DNA of 64,000 nt, taken from NCBI RefSeq assembly GCF_030407435.1, contig NZ_JASDDK010000004.1, forward strand, positions 271,617 through 335,616, read 5' to 3'. This DNA comes from Winogradskyella bathintestinalis (GTDB lineage Bacteria; Bacteroidota; Bacteroidia; Flavobacteriales; Flavobacteriaceae). Shown in pieces: positions 1 to 9,900 of the stretch. Both the position numbers and the translations under genes were made by a program. Position 1 is the stretch's first letter, and the number at the start of each line of letters is the position of its first letter. The notes below the pieces were generated by a model. That model made no database searches, had not been told where the DNA came from, and saw only the letters and a program-made list of their open reading frames with translations.

Positions 1-528
1 CCTTTTACCGGCACAAATTATGGTGCTTTTCTATTACAAGAAAATGGGTATACTTATATCTATGGTGCAAGGCGCGAAGTGAATGCTAAATATTTACATG
101 TCGCCAGAGTAAAAGGTACGGATATTTCGCAACCATGGGAATACCTTTCCAAAGATGACCAATGGACCAATTCTTATAACAATAGCAAACCTTTATTTGA
201 AAGCGTAGCTGAACAATTCAGCATTTTCAAAAGAAAAGATCAGTACTTTTTAATGACTCAAAATTATAATTTAGATCCGGAATTATTTTTATACTCAAGC
301 CCAAATTTATTAGGGCCATTTGCTAATCAACAAACCCTGTATTGCACACCTGAGACCAAAGGAAATATTATTACATACAACGCTTTTGTACATGAGCAAT
401 TTTCTACAGAAGACAATTTGCTTATTTCTTACAATATTAACAGTTTAAAATTTGAAGATGTATTCTCTAATGCAGACAACTACAGACCTCGTTTTGTAAA
501 TGTTACTGGATGGAATACTACTAAATAA
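1..528 (+). CDS. DUF5005/DUF4185-like propeller protein, C-terminal part
   Basis: The frame is open from the first base of the window, so this is the 3' part of a longer gene whose start lies outside. The visible 175 residues are rich in aromatic and beta-strand patterns (YTYIYGAR, QYFLMTQN, LFLYSSPN) typical of bladed beta-propeller proteins. The end (NLLISYN then YRPRFVNVTG) matches the end of the next gene (ELLISYN then YHPRFIKVKY), so the two are tandem paralogues. The family has no firmly established activity that I know of; relatives accompany glycan-degradation loci, and a glycoside-related or glycan-binding role is inference. The gap to the next gene is only 9 bases, suggesting co-transcription. 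An internal GTG at 79 is probably not the true start. Confidence 0.75.
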   Translation, partial: PFTGTNYGAFLLQENGYTYIYGARREVNAKYLHVARVKGTDISQPWEYLSKDDQWTNSYNNSKPLFESVAEQFSIFKRKDQYFLMTQNYNLDPELFLYSSPNLLGPFANQQTLYCTPETKGNIITYNAFVHEQFSTEDNLLISYNINSLKFEDVFSNADNYRPRFVNVTGWNTTK

Positions 529-537
529 ACAATTATT

Positions 538-1725
538 ATGAAAAATCTAAATTATATTATTATTGCACTGTTCACCTTATTTTTAGGATGTAAAAATTCT
601 GAAAAAAATAAGGCACCGCAACCTAAAAGTGATCTAACCTTTACTGCAGAAGCGGCACCAGAATGGACATCTTTAATGGAACGAACGTCGGGTTGGTTTG
701 GTGCTGACGGTATTTTCTCTATTCCATTAGATGGAAAGGAAACCCAAAACGTAAAAGACAAAAAGACGCTTTTTATTTTTAGTGATACCTATATTGGAGA
801 GGTTGAAAATGGTGTGCCTAAAGCTGGACATGTTATGGTAAACAATACTACAGCATGGATGACAGGAAATGAGCCCATAAAATCTAAAATTGATTTTGAA
901 TTTAATACCGATAATAACGGCATACCAAAATCCTACTTTATACCAAATAATTCACTCGCAAAAGACAAGGAGTATTATTGGTTAGGGGATGGATTTATTA
1001 ATCAAGAAAAAAATAATGCTTTATATATTTTTGCTTATCACGTTCACAAAACAGGTCCGAATGTTTTTGATTTTGAGCAGACCAATATTAGTTTATTAAA
1101 AATAGAGAACCCAACCAAGGAAGGGATTAAGACACAAATTCAAGTACCAACCACATTAGGATTTATTCATGAAGCCTCTCAAAAACGAACCTTTTTTGGT
1201 TCTGGTATTTTTGTAAACACCAAAGCAGCTAATGCACCAAACCCTGATGGGTATGTTTATATTTATGGAATAATAGAAGGCTCTAAATCTTTAGTTGCCG
1301 CAAGAACATTACCTAAAAATATTGAGAATTTTGATTTGTATACTTTCTGGAATGGTTCGTCTTGGGTAAAGGATAAACAACAAATTGTCTCAATATCAGA
1401 TGGAGTATCAAACGAACTAAGTGTAACGCCTACAGGTGATGGTCGTTATTTACTAACATATCAAGTATTGGGAATTTCGGATAAAATAGGAATTCAAGTA
1501 GGAGAAAGTCCTGTTGGACCCTTTGGAAAACTTAATGAAGTTTATACAACTCCTGAATACGCAGATAAAAATTTACTCCCTTATAATGCTAAAGCACATT
1601 ATCATTTATCAAAACCTGGTGAGTTACTAATTAGTTATAACACGATTACTTTTGATTTTTGGGAAGACATTAAAAAGGATGCAACCATTTATCACCCAAG
1701 ATTTATTAAAGTAAAATATGAATAA
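538..1725 (+). CDS. DUF5005-like lipoprotein (predicted beta-propeller)
   Basis: The 395-residue product begins with a lipoprotein signal peptide (LFLGC, lipidated Cys near residue 18) and is predicted to be anchored in the outer or inner membrane. The mature part opens with a WTSLMERTSGWFGADGIFSIPLDG stretch followed by LFIFSDTYIG, the hallmark layout of DUF5005/DUF4185-type proteins, which are predicted five-bladed propellers related to glycoside-hydrolase folds. No catalytic residues can be assigned by eye. It lies 9 bases after a paralogue and converges on the mannoside locus, so a role in recognising or trimming the same glycan is plausible but inferred. The exact family name is from memory of the pattern. 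Confidence 0.75.
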   Translation: MKNLNYIIIALFTLFLGCKNSEKNKAPQPKSDLTFTAEAAPEWTSLMERTSGWFGADGIFSIPLDGKETQNVKDKKTLFIFSDTYIGEVENGVPKAGHVMVNNTTAWMTGNEPIKSKIDFEFNTDNNGIPKSYFIPNNSLAKDKEYYWLGDGFINQEKNNALYIFAYHVHKTGPNVFDFEQTNISLLKIENPTKEGIKTQIQVPTTLGFIHEASQKRTFFGSGIFVNTKAANAPNPDGYVYIYGIIEGSKSLVAARTLPKNIENFDLYTFWNGSSWVKDKQQIVSISDGVSNELSVTPTGDGRYLLTYQVLGISDKIGIQVGESPVGPFGKLNEVYTTPEYADKNLLPYNAKAHYHLSKPGELLISYNTITFDFWEDIKKDATIYHPRFIKVKYE

Positions 1726-1760
1726 AGTGTAAGGAAAAGTAAGTCTTTTTTTGAGTTATT

Positions 1761-1808
1761 GTATAAATGAATCTATTTAGTAATACAACTAAATAGATTC
1801 ATTTATAC
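1761..1808. terminator. Long perfect hairpin between convergent genes
   Basis: Two 21-base arms (1761-1781 and 1788-1808) are perfectly complementary around a 6-base loop. It sits between the stop codons of the converging DUF5005-like and TPR genes, the classic place for a bidirectional terminator. The stem is AT-rich and lacks a clear flanking T tract, so terminator function is an inference from position and structure. Confidence 0.6.
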
Positions 1809-1825
1809 AGACATTAAAGTTTTAA

Positions 1826-2830
1826 TTATTTCGGAAAATTCATCTTCTTTTCCAATGCTTTAAAACGCTCCGTATTTCTAATTGGATCATACCAATGTTC
1901 TATTTGCATAAAAAGTAAAAACCAAGATTTTTCTTCATATGCTTGCTCCAATAATGTCATGGCTTCATCATTTTCACCAATTCCTAAATGAATAAAAGCA
2001 CGTTGACAAGCTGGTAGATAATGCGTTTTAGCTGCTTCAGCATAATAATCTGCCATTTCTTTACCCAACTTATATTCACCAGCTTCCCCTAAAGCATGAC
2101 CTAATCCTCCACCTACTTCAACAGTTCCATCGGATAATTCAAAAGCTTTAAAATAGGTTTCTAATGATTCATCATGTTCTTCTAACCCATTATAAGCCAT
2201 TCCTAACCAATCCAAAGTCCAAGGTGATAACGAATCCTTTTCAAGTGATTTATACATTAATGGTTTCATTTTTTCATACTCTTCCAAAAAGTAAAAAATA
2301 GAGGCGCGACCAATTAAAAAATCACCTTTTTCATCCATTTCGTAAACCTTGTCAGATTGTGCAACACCTTCTTCAATACGTTTTGTAGCCATCAGATAAA
2401 GTGTGTACCAATGCCTTGCTGATAAATTTGAAGGATCTATTTCTAACGATTTTTTGAATGCTTTTTCTGAAGCCTCCCAGTTAGAATCCATAAAATTGAG
2501 TACGCCTGAAATCTCTTGCACGCGAGAGTGTAATGAATCTAACTCGTATGCTTTTTTAAGTGCTGAATGCGCTTCAGGAATAGTTTGTGCTCTAGACATA
2601 AAACCATAAGCAAAAATTATAATATTGCGTTCAGCTATACCAACATAACTGTTAACATCTGTAGAATCTTTTGCTACCTGTTCTTTAAAGTATTTAATCT
2701 GTGTAAGATGATCATCTCTATGTTTGGCGCCAAAAGACGCTAAAACATCCTTATCTAAAGTATATTCCTTCTTTGTTTCACAGGTTAATAAAGTAGTTAC
2801 ACAACATAAAGTAATTATAATTTTTTTCAT
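1826..2830 (-). CDS. TPR-repeat lipoprotein
   Basis: A 334-residue protein with a short signal peptide ending in a lipobox-like LLTC (Cys17), so probably a membrane-anchored lipoprotein. The rest is a run of helical hairpins with TPR character: A-rich helices with conserved W/LG-Y/A-P positions, for example KAFKKSLEIDPSNLSARHWYTLYL at about 120-145 and WTLDWLGMAYNGLEEHDESLETYFKAFEL at about 200-230. TPR proteins are scaffolds, so no reaction is predicted. It starts 11 bases after the sugar transporter's stop codon and is the last gene of the mannoside operon; the hairpin at 1761-1808 lies just beyond it. Its substrate role in the locus is unknown. Confidence 0.75.
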   Translation of the reverse strand: MKKIIITLCCVTTLLTCETKKEYTLDKDVLASFGAKHRDDHLTQIKYFKEQVAKDSTDVNSYVGIAERNIIIFAYGFMSRAQTIPEAHSALKKAYELDSLHSRVQEISGVLNFMDSNWEASEKAFKKSLEIDPSNLSARHWYTLYLMATKRIEEGVAQSDKVYEMDEKGDFLIGRASIFYFLEEYEKMKPLMYKSLEKDSLSPWTLDWLGMAYNGLEEHDESLETYFKAFELSDGTVEVGGGLGHALGEAGEYKLGKEMADYYAEAAKTHYLPACQRAFIHLGIGENDEAMTLLEQAYEEKSWFLLFMQIEHWYDPIRNTERFKALEKKMNFPK

Positions 2831-2841
2831 AACGAATCGTT

Positions 2842-4185
2842 TTATTGTATTTTCCAGCTTTGCTCAATCTCTTCTAAAGTTTTCCCTTTAGTTTCAGGAA
2901 TTAGTTTATATGTGAATATCAAAAGGATTATGGCATTTACCATAAAAATCCAAAATGTCATTGTTTCTCCCATTTCCAATAAAACAGGTGTGAATTGTGA
3001 TATCAAAATCACACCAACCCAAAGAACCACAATGGATAATGACATTGCAATTCCCCTCGTTTTTGTAGGAAATATTTCTGATATTAATACCCAAGGAATA
3101 GGTCCTAATGACGTAGCGAAACACCCAACAAAACCAAGTATAAGAACTAATAACCAAGGTCCAGATGTCATATCAAATTGATACAAAAGTCCAATACCAA
3201 AAAGACAAAGAATCATACCAGATACTCCCCAAAGCAAGAGTGTTCTTCTTCCTAATTTATCAATATATTTTATGGCTACAAATGTAAAAATGGTATTTAC
3301 AATGCCAATAATCACAGTTTGCATTAAAGCAGAGTCCACTCCAAATCCAGCTTTTTTCAATATTTCTGGAGCATAATACATAATTGCATTGATACCCGTA
3401 ATTTGTGAAAACAGTGCTAAAAAAACACCAATAACCATGGCTATTCTTAATCCTGGCTCAAATAATTCCTTTAAAGTTCCTTTTTCTTGTCCTAAAGCAT
3501 TTTTAATATCTTTATGTACTTGCTGTGCTACTTCGTCTGAATTTATACGGCTTAATATATCTAAAGCTTCAACATCTCTACCCACTTTTGAAAGCCATCT
3601 TGGACTTTCTGGAACAAAAAATAATGCAATAAAAAACAACAAAGCGGGTATTACTTCAGATCCAACCATATAGCGCCATCCTGTTTCAACATTCCAAGCT
3701 TCTGTACTATACTGAGCAACTTTATAGTTGAAGAAAAAGACAATATTAATTCCCAATACAATAGCTAATTGATATAATGACACTAACATACCTCGTTTGT
3801 GGGCTGGTGCAATTTCAGAAATATAAAGTGGAGACAACATGGATGCGGCACCCACTCCGATTCCTCCAATTATTCTTGCTGTAACAAAAAATGTTAAGTC
3901 CTCGGCAAGTGCTGAACCAACAGCCGATATAGCAAACAAAAAGGCAGTAATAAGCAATGTCTTTTTTCGACCAATCTTATCTGCAACATAGCCTGCTAAT
4001 GCAACACCAAGGATACAGCCCCAAATAGCAGATGAAACAGCCCAACCTTTCATTGTTGGGGAGAGCTGAAACTTGGTTTCTAAAAAGCCGATGGCTCCAG
4101 AAATCACAGCAGTATCATACCCAAATAAAAGACCTCCAAGTGCACCAATAAGTGTCACCATGATTAAATATTTCTTTTTCCCCAT
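2842..4185 (-). CDS. Sugar porter family MFS transporter
   Basis: A 447-residue, 12-helix inner-membrane protein carrying the signature motifs of the sugar porter family (XylE/GalP/GLUT type): DKIGRKKTLL in the loop after helix 2, PESPRWL after helix 6, DKLGRRTLL after helix 8, and PETKGKTLEEIE after helix 12. Such proteins take up monosaccharides, usually with a proton. It is 38 bases downstream of the ROK kinase/mannose-6-phosphate isomerase fusion and follows a GH92 alpha-mannosidase, so mannose is the inferred substrate; sequence alone does not separate mannose from glucose or xylose. Length and topology are standard for the family. Confidence 0.9.
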   Translation of the reverse strand: MGKKKYLIMVTLIGALGGLLFGYDTAVISGAIGFLETKFQLSPTMKGWAVSSAIWGCILGVALAGYVADKIGRKKTLLITAFLFAISAVGSALAEDLTFFVTARIIGGIGVGAASMLSPLYISEIAPAHKRGMLVSLYQLAIVLGINIVFFFNYKVAQYSTEAWNVETGWRYMVGSEVIPALLFFIALFFVPESPRWLSKVGRDVEALDILSRINSDEVAQQVHKDIKNALGQEKGTLKELFEPGLRIAMVIGVFLALFSQITGINAIMYYAPEILKKAGFGVDSALMQTVIIGIVNTIFTFVAIKYIDKLGRRTLLLWGVSGMILCLFGIGLLYQFDMTSGPWLLVLILGFVGCFATSLGPIPWVLISEIFPTKTRGIAMSLSIVVLWVGVILISQFTPVLLEMGETMTFWIFMVNAIILLIFTYKLIPETKGKTLEEIEQSWKIQ

Positions 4186-4223
4186 CTTTTAGTGTATTAG
4201 TTAGTTTTTGATATAGAATTTAT

Positions 4224-6914
4224 TTATAACCTCGTAGAACAGAATTCATTTTTCACATTAGACTGAATGACTTTTGCCTCAGATGAACCTAGATTAATCA
4301 TCTTATATTGTTTTGTCTTTGCAGGTATAACAAACGTTTCTGCATATTGAATAATCATACTCTTTTCACCTGTTATGACTTTAATTTTAGAGCCCTCTAC
4401 CAAGTTGAGAATATGACATTGATTATTGGTATTAATTTCTATTTCATCATTGAATTCAAATCGAAACAATTCATAGAAATGTTTGGAATGCATACTCAAT
4501 CTCTTCGTCTTATAACCAATACCTTCATCAATAATCGTTTCTTTTGAAATGTACTCTTCTTGTACCTTATCACCTATACAATCAAAATTGACATTATCCA
4601 TACCACGCTGTATATTTAAAGGTCTCGGGCTTCCGTCAAGATCCAAGCGCATCCAATCATACATTTTAAAAGTATAAAGGTATTTAGTGGTACTTATTTC
4701 AAGAACCATGTTATCAATACCCGAACAATGAATAGTTCCTCGTGGAATTAAGAAAAGATCATGCTTTTTAGCTATAAATTTCTGAACGTATTTGTCCACA
4801 TCCATTTTTTTGGCCTTTTCATGGCTTTCCAATAATGCATTATGAAATTCTTCCTTTTTAACACCTTCTTTAAAACCTAAATAGACTTCTGCGCCAGGTT
4901 CTGCATCCAAAATATAATAGGTTTCATCTTGTGTAAACTTATCTCCAAAATTATCACGAACATACTCTGGCGTAGGGTGACATTGAACAGACAAGTTATC
5001 ACCATCATAGGTATCTAAAAAATTAAATCGAATAGGGAAATCAAAACCGAAAGTTTCAGCTGCTGCTCCTAAAATTGCATTATTATCATGATATTGCAAG
5101 ACATCAAATGAGACCTCTAAACGCGTTTTGTTATGAGATAAAACGATGCCGTTTTCAGGTGCAATTAATTCAAATGACCAAGCATAGTTTATGATATCTT
5201 TCTGCAATCCATCAATTTTATCTTTAATCCATTGACCTCCCCAAACACCTGAAGCAAACCATGGTCTCGGTCTAAAAACATTTTGAGACATCTCATCTAA
5301 ACCATGTCGCAATGTGTTTCCTGTTGTCCATGATACATCATCCGAGAATTGCCCATCTACAATGTAGTCTATTCTATTGATGAGATCTGCCTTATGTTTA
5401 TTCAAAGCAATCCAATCCACAAAAAACATACGCTTATACTGAGGCTTTGGTGATACTATTTCTTGAGCACCTATGTTTAAAAGAGCACCTGAACGTGATC
5501 TGTATTGAATTTCATTTTTTGGAATATCAACATAAACAATCTTACTGTCCCAATTACTTAAACTTGCTCCTGAACCATAAATAATGCTTAACACATTATC
5601 ATCTTCATTAATATTATTCAATTTATCAGTATTATAGAAATCAGATAATTCTCCTGTAAACATTTTTCCAAACACTGGATCATCTCCTCCTAAAAAAGGA
5701 GCAATCATATCATCAACTTCTTCCGAATCTTTAAATGCTGCAGATGCTGCAAATGCTATAGAGTTAACACCTAATAATTTTAATTCAGATGTAAGGCTTA
5801 GCATAAATTCATCCCAATAAACACCCAAATAACCATCAATAACCACTGATTTTAAGGTTGACAACTCCTTAGCTAAACTTTTAAAACCTTGATTTATAAC
5901 ACCTTCATTAATCTCAAATGATGGGTAAATTTCATAACCTTGGCTATCCACTTCGTCATCTTGAATATTAATTGGCATTAAAAATTGACTTGAGAGTCTT
6001 TTGTTAGTTACAAGCTCATTATAGTCAATACTTAATTTTTGAACCGCACCTAAAATGGCAGAATCTTCAGTTTCTTCTGATATATGAATGTGAAGCATTG
6101 TGTTATTTATACTATCCTTCAATGTTTCTATAAATAACGGATAACTCTTAGCGATGCTTCCTCCTAAAATTAAATATTCTGTTTTAAAACCCCTTAAGAT
6201 AGGTGATAGAAAATCACCAAGATTTGTACCAAAGCTTTGAAATATTTGCCTTGCTTCATTTGACGTATTAGCTTTATCTGCAATAACTTTCACATTTTCA
6301 ATTCTATCCTTAAATGTATCTTGATAGGCATTTAAAAACCATTCACTACCTAACCAATCTTCTGCTCGCTTATTCTTAAAGGGCAAATTAAAAACCTCGT
6401 CATTAGGAGGTGTATTATCTCCATTGACTACAATTTTACCATCAGACATAAAACCAGAGCCAATACCTGTTCCAAGTGTAACCGCTGTAACATTATTAGT
6501 TGTCCAATTATTAATCCAAGCTTCACCTAGCGTAAAACACGCAGCATCATTCATGAAAACTATTTTTGATGGATTATCAATGTATTCAGTTAAATGAGTG
6601 TATAAATAATTTTTAATATCTGCACCAAAAAGACTGTCGTATTTATTGCAATTAAATATTTTTGAAATTCCATTTTCATAGTCTAATGGTCCAGGAATAG
6701 AAACACCTATACCCAAAATAGGTTGGTTAAATGCATTAAGCGTTTCTTTTACGGCAGCTACAATACTCTCCAAAATTGGCAAAGCATCTTGTTTACTATC
6801 AATATCAAAATGTAGCTTTGTGTCTTTTACAATTTCTTTCTTTTGTACATCTACAATGGCAATAGCCAAATGGCTACCTCCAATATCAATTCCTACGGCA
6901 AACTTGTTGTTCAT
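4224..6914 (-). CDS. ROK-family sugar kinase fused to class I mannose-6-phosphate isomerase
   Basis: An 896-residue fusion. Residues 1-300 are a ROK kinase: phosphate-binding DIGGSH at 10-15, the catalytic Asp in MNDAAC (D123) and the GTGIGSG loop at 148-154. The usual ROK zinc motif (CxCGxxGC) is absent. Residues about 335-585 form a middle domain I cannot assign (VVIDGYLGVYWDEF), seen in Bacteroidota mannose-6-phosphate isomerase-like proteins as far as I recall. Residues about 590-896 are a cupin-type isomerase with metal-site motifs VQCHP (Q644, H646), a Glu in the following DETYYIL and IPRGTIHCSG (H729). Expected activity: phosphorylate mannose, then convert mannose-6-phosphate to fructose-6-phosphate in the cytoplasm. 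It sits between the mannosidase side of the operon and a sugar transporter, supporting that reading. Substrate preference of the kinase is inference. Confidence 0.85.
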   Translation of the reverse strand: MNNKFAVGIDIGGSHLAIAIVDVQKKEIVKDTKLHFDIDSKQDALPILESIVAAVKETLNAFNQPILGIGVSIPGPLDYENGISKIFNCNKYDSLFGADIKNYLYTHLTEYIDNPSKIVFMNDAACFTLGEAWINNWTTNNVTAVTLGTGIGSGFMSDGKIVVNGDNTPPNDEVFNLPFKNKRAEDWLGSEWFLNAYQDTFKDRIENVKVIADKANTSNEARQIFQSFGTNLGDFLSPILRGFKTEYLILGGSIAKSYPLFIETLKDSINNTMLHIHISEETEDSAILGAVQKLSIDYNELVTNKRLSSQFLMPINIQDDEVDSQGYEIYPSFEINEGVINQGFKSLAKELSTLKSVVIDGYLGVYWDEFMLSLTSELKLLGVNSIAFAASAAFKDSEEVDDMIAPFLGGDDPVFGKMFTGELSDFYNTDKLNNINEDDNVLSIIYGSGASLSNWDSKIVYVDIPKNEIQYRSRSGALLNIGAQEIVSPKPQYKRMFFVDWIALNKHKADLINRIDYIVDGQFSDDVSWTTGNTLRHGLDEMSQNVFRPRPWFASGVWGGQWIKDKIDGLQKDIINYAWSFELIAPENGIVLSHNKTRLEVSFDVLQYHDNNAILGAAAETFGFDFPIRFNFLDTYDGDNLSVQCHPTPEYVRDNFGDKFTQDETYYILDAEPGAEVYLGFKEGVKKEEFHNALLESHEKAKKMDVDKYVQKFIAKKHDLFLIPRGTIHCSGIDNMVLEISTTKYLYTFKMYDWMRLDLDGSPRPLNIQRGMDNVNFDCIGDKVQEEYISKETIIDEGIGYKTKRLSMHSKHFYELFRFEFNDEIEINTNNQCHILNLVEGSKIKVITGEKSMIIQYAETFVIPAKTKQYKMINLGSSEAKVIQSNVKNEFCSTRL

Positions 6915-6988
6915 GTCTAAATAATTTTCTTATCGGTTTGGGTTGGATTTATATGCTTAATTCATGATAATCCAATTCTGTTTGTTTT

Positions 6989-9900
6989 TTAGTTTTTAAT
7001 AAATTCAATGCTTGCATCCTCAGGAATACTAATCGTTCTTGAAGATTGGGACAGATAGCCTTCACCATAGTAAAATTCTACCTTACGTTTTTCACCATCT
7101 CTATTTGTAATAAAAGCATGTGTGGTTTTATCTGGTATTCTAATATTTTTAATTGTCGTATTTTTTTGGCTAAAGATTCTGAGGCTACCCTTGTTTTGGG
7201 ATGCCATTAGCAAATCTCCTTTTTTAGAATTAATTTGAACAAGTGCTCGCGCATCTCCATTTACCAAAAAACCTGATTCAGAATAGTTCTGAGGCATAAA
7301 TGTGCCATCACCGTTTCCTTTAAGGCATAATCCTAAAGATGCATCATATTGACCATAACCGACTTCGGCATGATAAAAATTACCAATTAGCACTACGTCC
7401 AAATTGCCATCTAAGTCCACATCTTTTATAGTAGTTCCGAATACTGGAGCAAACTGTGCAGGTATAGGTAAGGCATGCAATTTGAACTCACCATTACCTA
7501 AATTCTCTAAATAACTGCTCTTTAATTGTGTTACTTTTAATGTTGAATAAGGGGTTTCTAAAGCAATATCTTTAATTGTGGCCGTTGCATATTGTTTATA
7601 AGTACGAAACTTATTATTAATATATAGCATCTGTTCAGACAACAGGTCTCGTGATGCAAACGGGTAGCTTCTGTAAACACCATCTTCATCTTTAGAAAAA
7701 CTACTAATAATAGGATCTATTTTTCCGTCTTTGTCAAAATCACCCAAAGCCAAAGTGACTGGTCGATCAACAGAAGCTTTAAACACAGAGTTTTCACCAA
7801 GATTTCCAAGAATATAATCTATATCTCCATCATTATCAAAATCACCTCCGTTGATGCTATTCCACCATCCATTCGTATTTTCAATCTCAATTTTTTGAGT
7901 CAATTTTCCTTTCTTGTTTTTATAAATTGTGATTGGCATCCATTCCCCAACAACAATTAGATCTTGCCATCCATCATTATCGTAATCCGTCCAAAGGGCA
8001 GATGTCACCATCCCGAATTTTTCAGTACCTAAAATTGCCTTAGTTATATTTTTAAAGCTTCCATTGGTATTATTTAATAAATAACTTTCTGGTGATGCAC
8101 CATAATTTCCTGGCACTACTCTACCACCAACAAAAAGATCTAAGTCACCATCTTTATCATAATCTGCGGCAACTACACAACTTCCACTAGAAGTGATTTC
8201 TGGAAGCTGATTAGATTTTGTAAAATTTCCCTTCCCATCGTTAAGATATAACCTATCCTGATAGTAACCTTCTTCAAACAATTCGCTCCCTCCACTAACC
8301 ACATAAAGATCATTATCTCCATCGTTATCAGCATCAAAAAATAGAGCACCAAGGTCTTCATGATTTTCATCTATTAGAAAAGGAATCGTATCAAATGTAC
8401 CGGTTGAGTTCTGTTTATAAAGCTTACCCGTAAAATTGTAAGAACCACTTATGAAAAAATCATCACGTTGGTCTCCATCCACATCTCCTACGGCTATTGC
8501 AGGTCCATTAAAAGCATAATTTTGTGGTATTAATGGCTCGCGTTTAAAATCGATAAACATAAGGTCTTCATGTAGATATTTTATGTTAAGACTGTTGGAA
8601 ACTTCTTTGAATTGTTGGTCTTTAATATTACTAATTAAAGGTTCTGCTTTAGCATCAGAATAGCTTAGGATTTGGGTTGTTCCTAAAGTCACATCCTTGT
8701 ATATTTTCAAATGTCCATCTGGCCATATCACTTTTAAGCTATCAGCATTAGTTTTAGTTTTAAACCCAAAATTTAATGAAGGTGACACTGCAGATTGAAA
8801 TCCTCTAGAGGTATAATTTTCTGCATATTGAACCATATTGTTTTTGTAGATCCAAACTTTAGTTCCTAATCCATTTGGGTTTAGCTTATCACCTTTAAAA
8901 TTGATTGATAAGTATGTGTTTTCTTTAGTTTTATTTATTGCATTATTCTTTAATACTGATGCTTTTTCATTGATATTATTTGTCACAATATCGAGATCAC
9001 CATCATTATCTAAATCAGCATAGGTTACACCATTCGAAAAAGTTAGAGATTCTTGTAACCAACTTGAAGAAACGTCTTTAAAAGTTAAATCTCCATTGTT
9101 CTTATAGAAATAGTTTTGTTGTTTAATTTCAGGAAGCCTTTTAATACTAGAAAGGTAAATACTATCCGATTTTTCTTTGGACGTAAACATGGTATGTCGT
9201 TTTCTATAAACAATAAAATCGAGATCTGTCATGTCCTTTAAATAGCCATTAGACACATAAATATCTTTATAACCATCCAAATCAAAATCTGCCATAAGTC
9301 CGGCCCAGCTCCAATCTGTACTACTGACACCCGCTAACTGCCCTATTTCACTAAAATGATTTCCTCCATCATTATTACCATTATTTAACTGTAGTGTATT
9401 ACGCATGTATTGTGGTTCAAAACCAAAGTATTTACTATACTCAAACAAATCAAAATTAGGTTTAGAAAGCATGCTCTTTCTCTTCTCATTAGTTGAAGGT
9501 AACATATCCATAACCAAGATATCGGTAAAGCCATCATTGTTAATATCCGCAATATCATTTCCCATCCCATTATGACTTTGATGCTTAATCATTTTAGAAA
9601 TATCATTCTTAAAAGTGCCATCTCCTTGATTGATATATAAAACATCATTAGTAATAAAATCGTTTGACACATAGATATCTGGAAATCCATCTTGGTTAAC
9701 ATCACTAATACCTATTCCTAAGCCAAACCCTTCAATTGTAATTCCCGCCTCTTTGGATACATCTTCAAAAACAGGATGGCCATTACTTCCAATACCATTA
9801 TTTCTATAAAGCTTATCGGTGCTTTCAGACTCACTGTTGAGTTTTCTTTTTCTAGGGTTATTTAGACCCGTCATTTCATGCATGTGATTTAATAAATACA

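Noticed and set aside
8173..8370. Small frames inside the FG-GAP protein and other large genes
   Set aside because: They lie antisense or out of frame in clear genes and show no independent signals.
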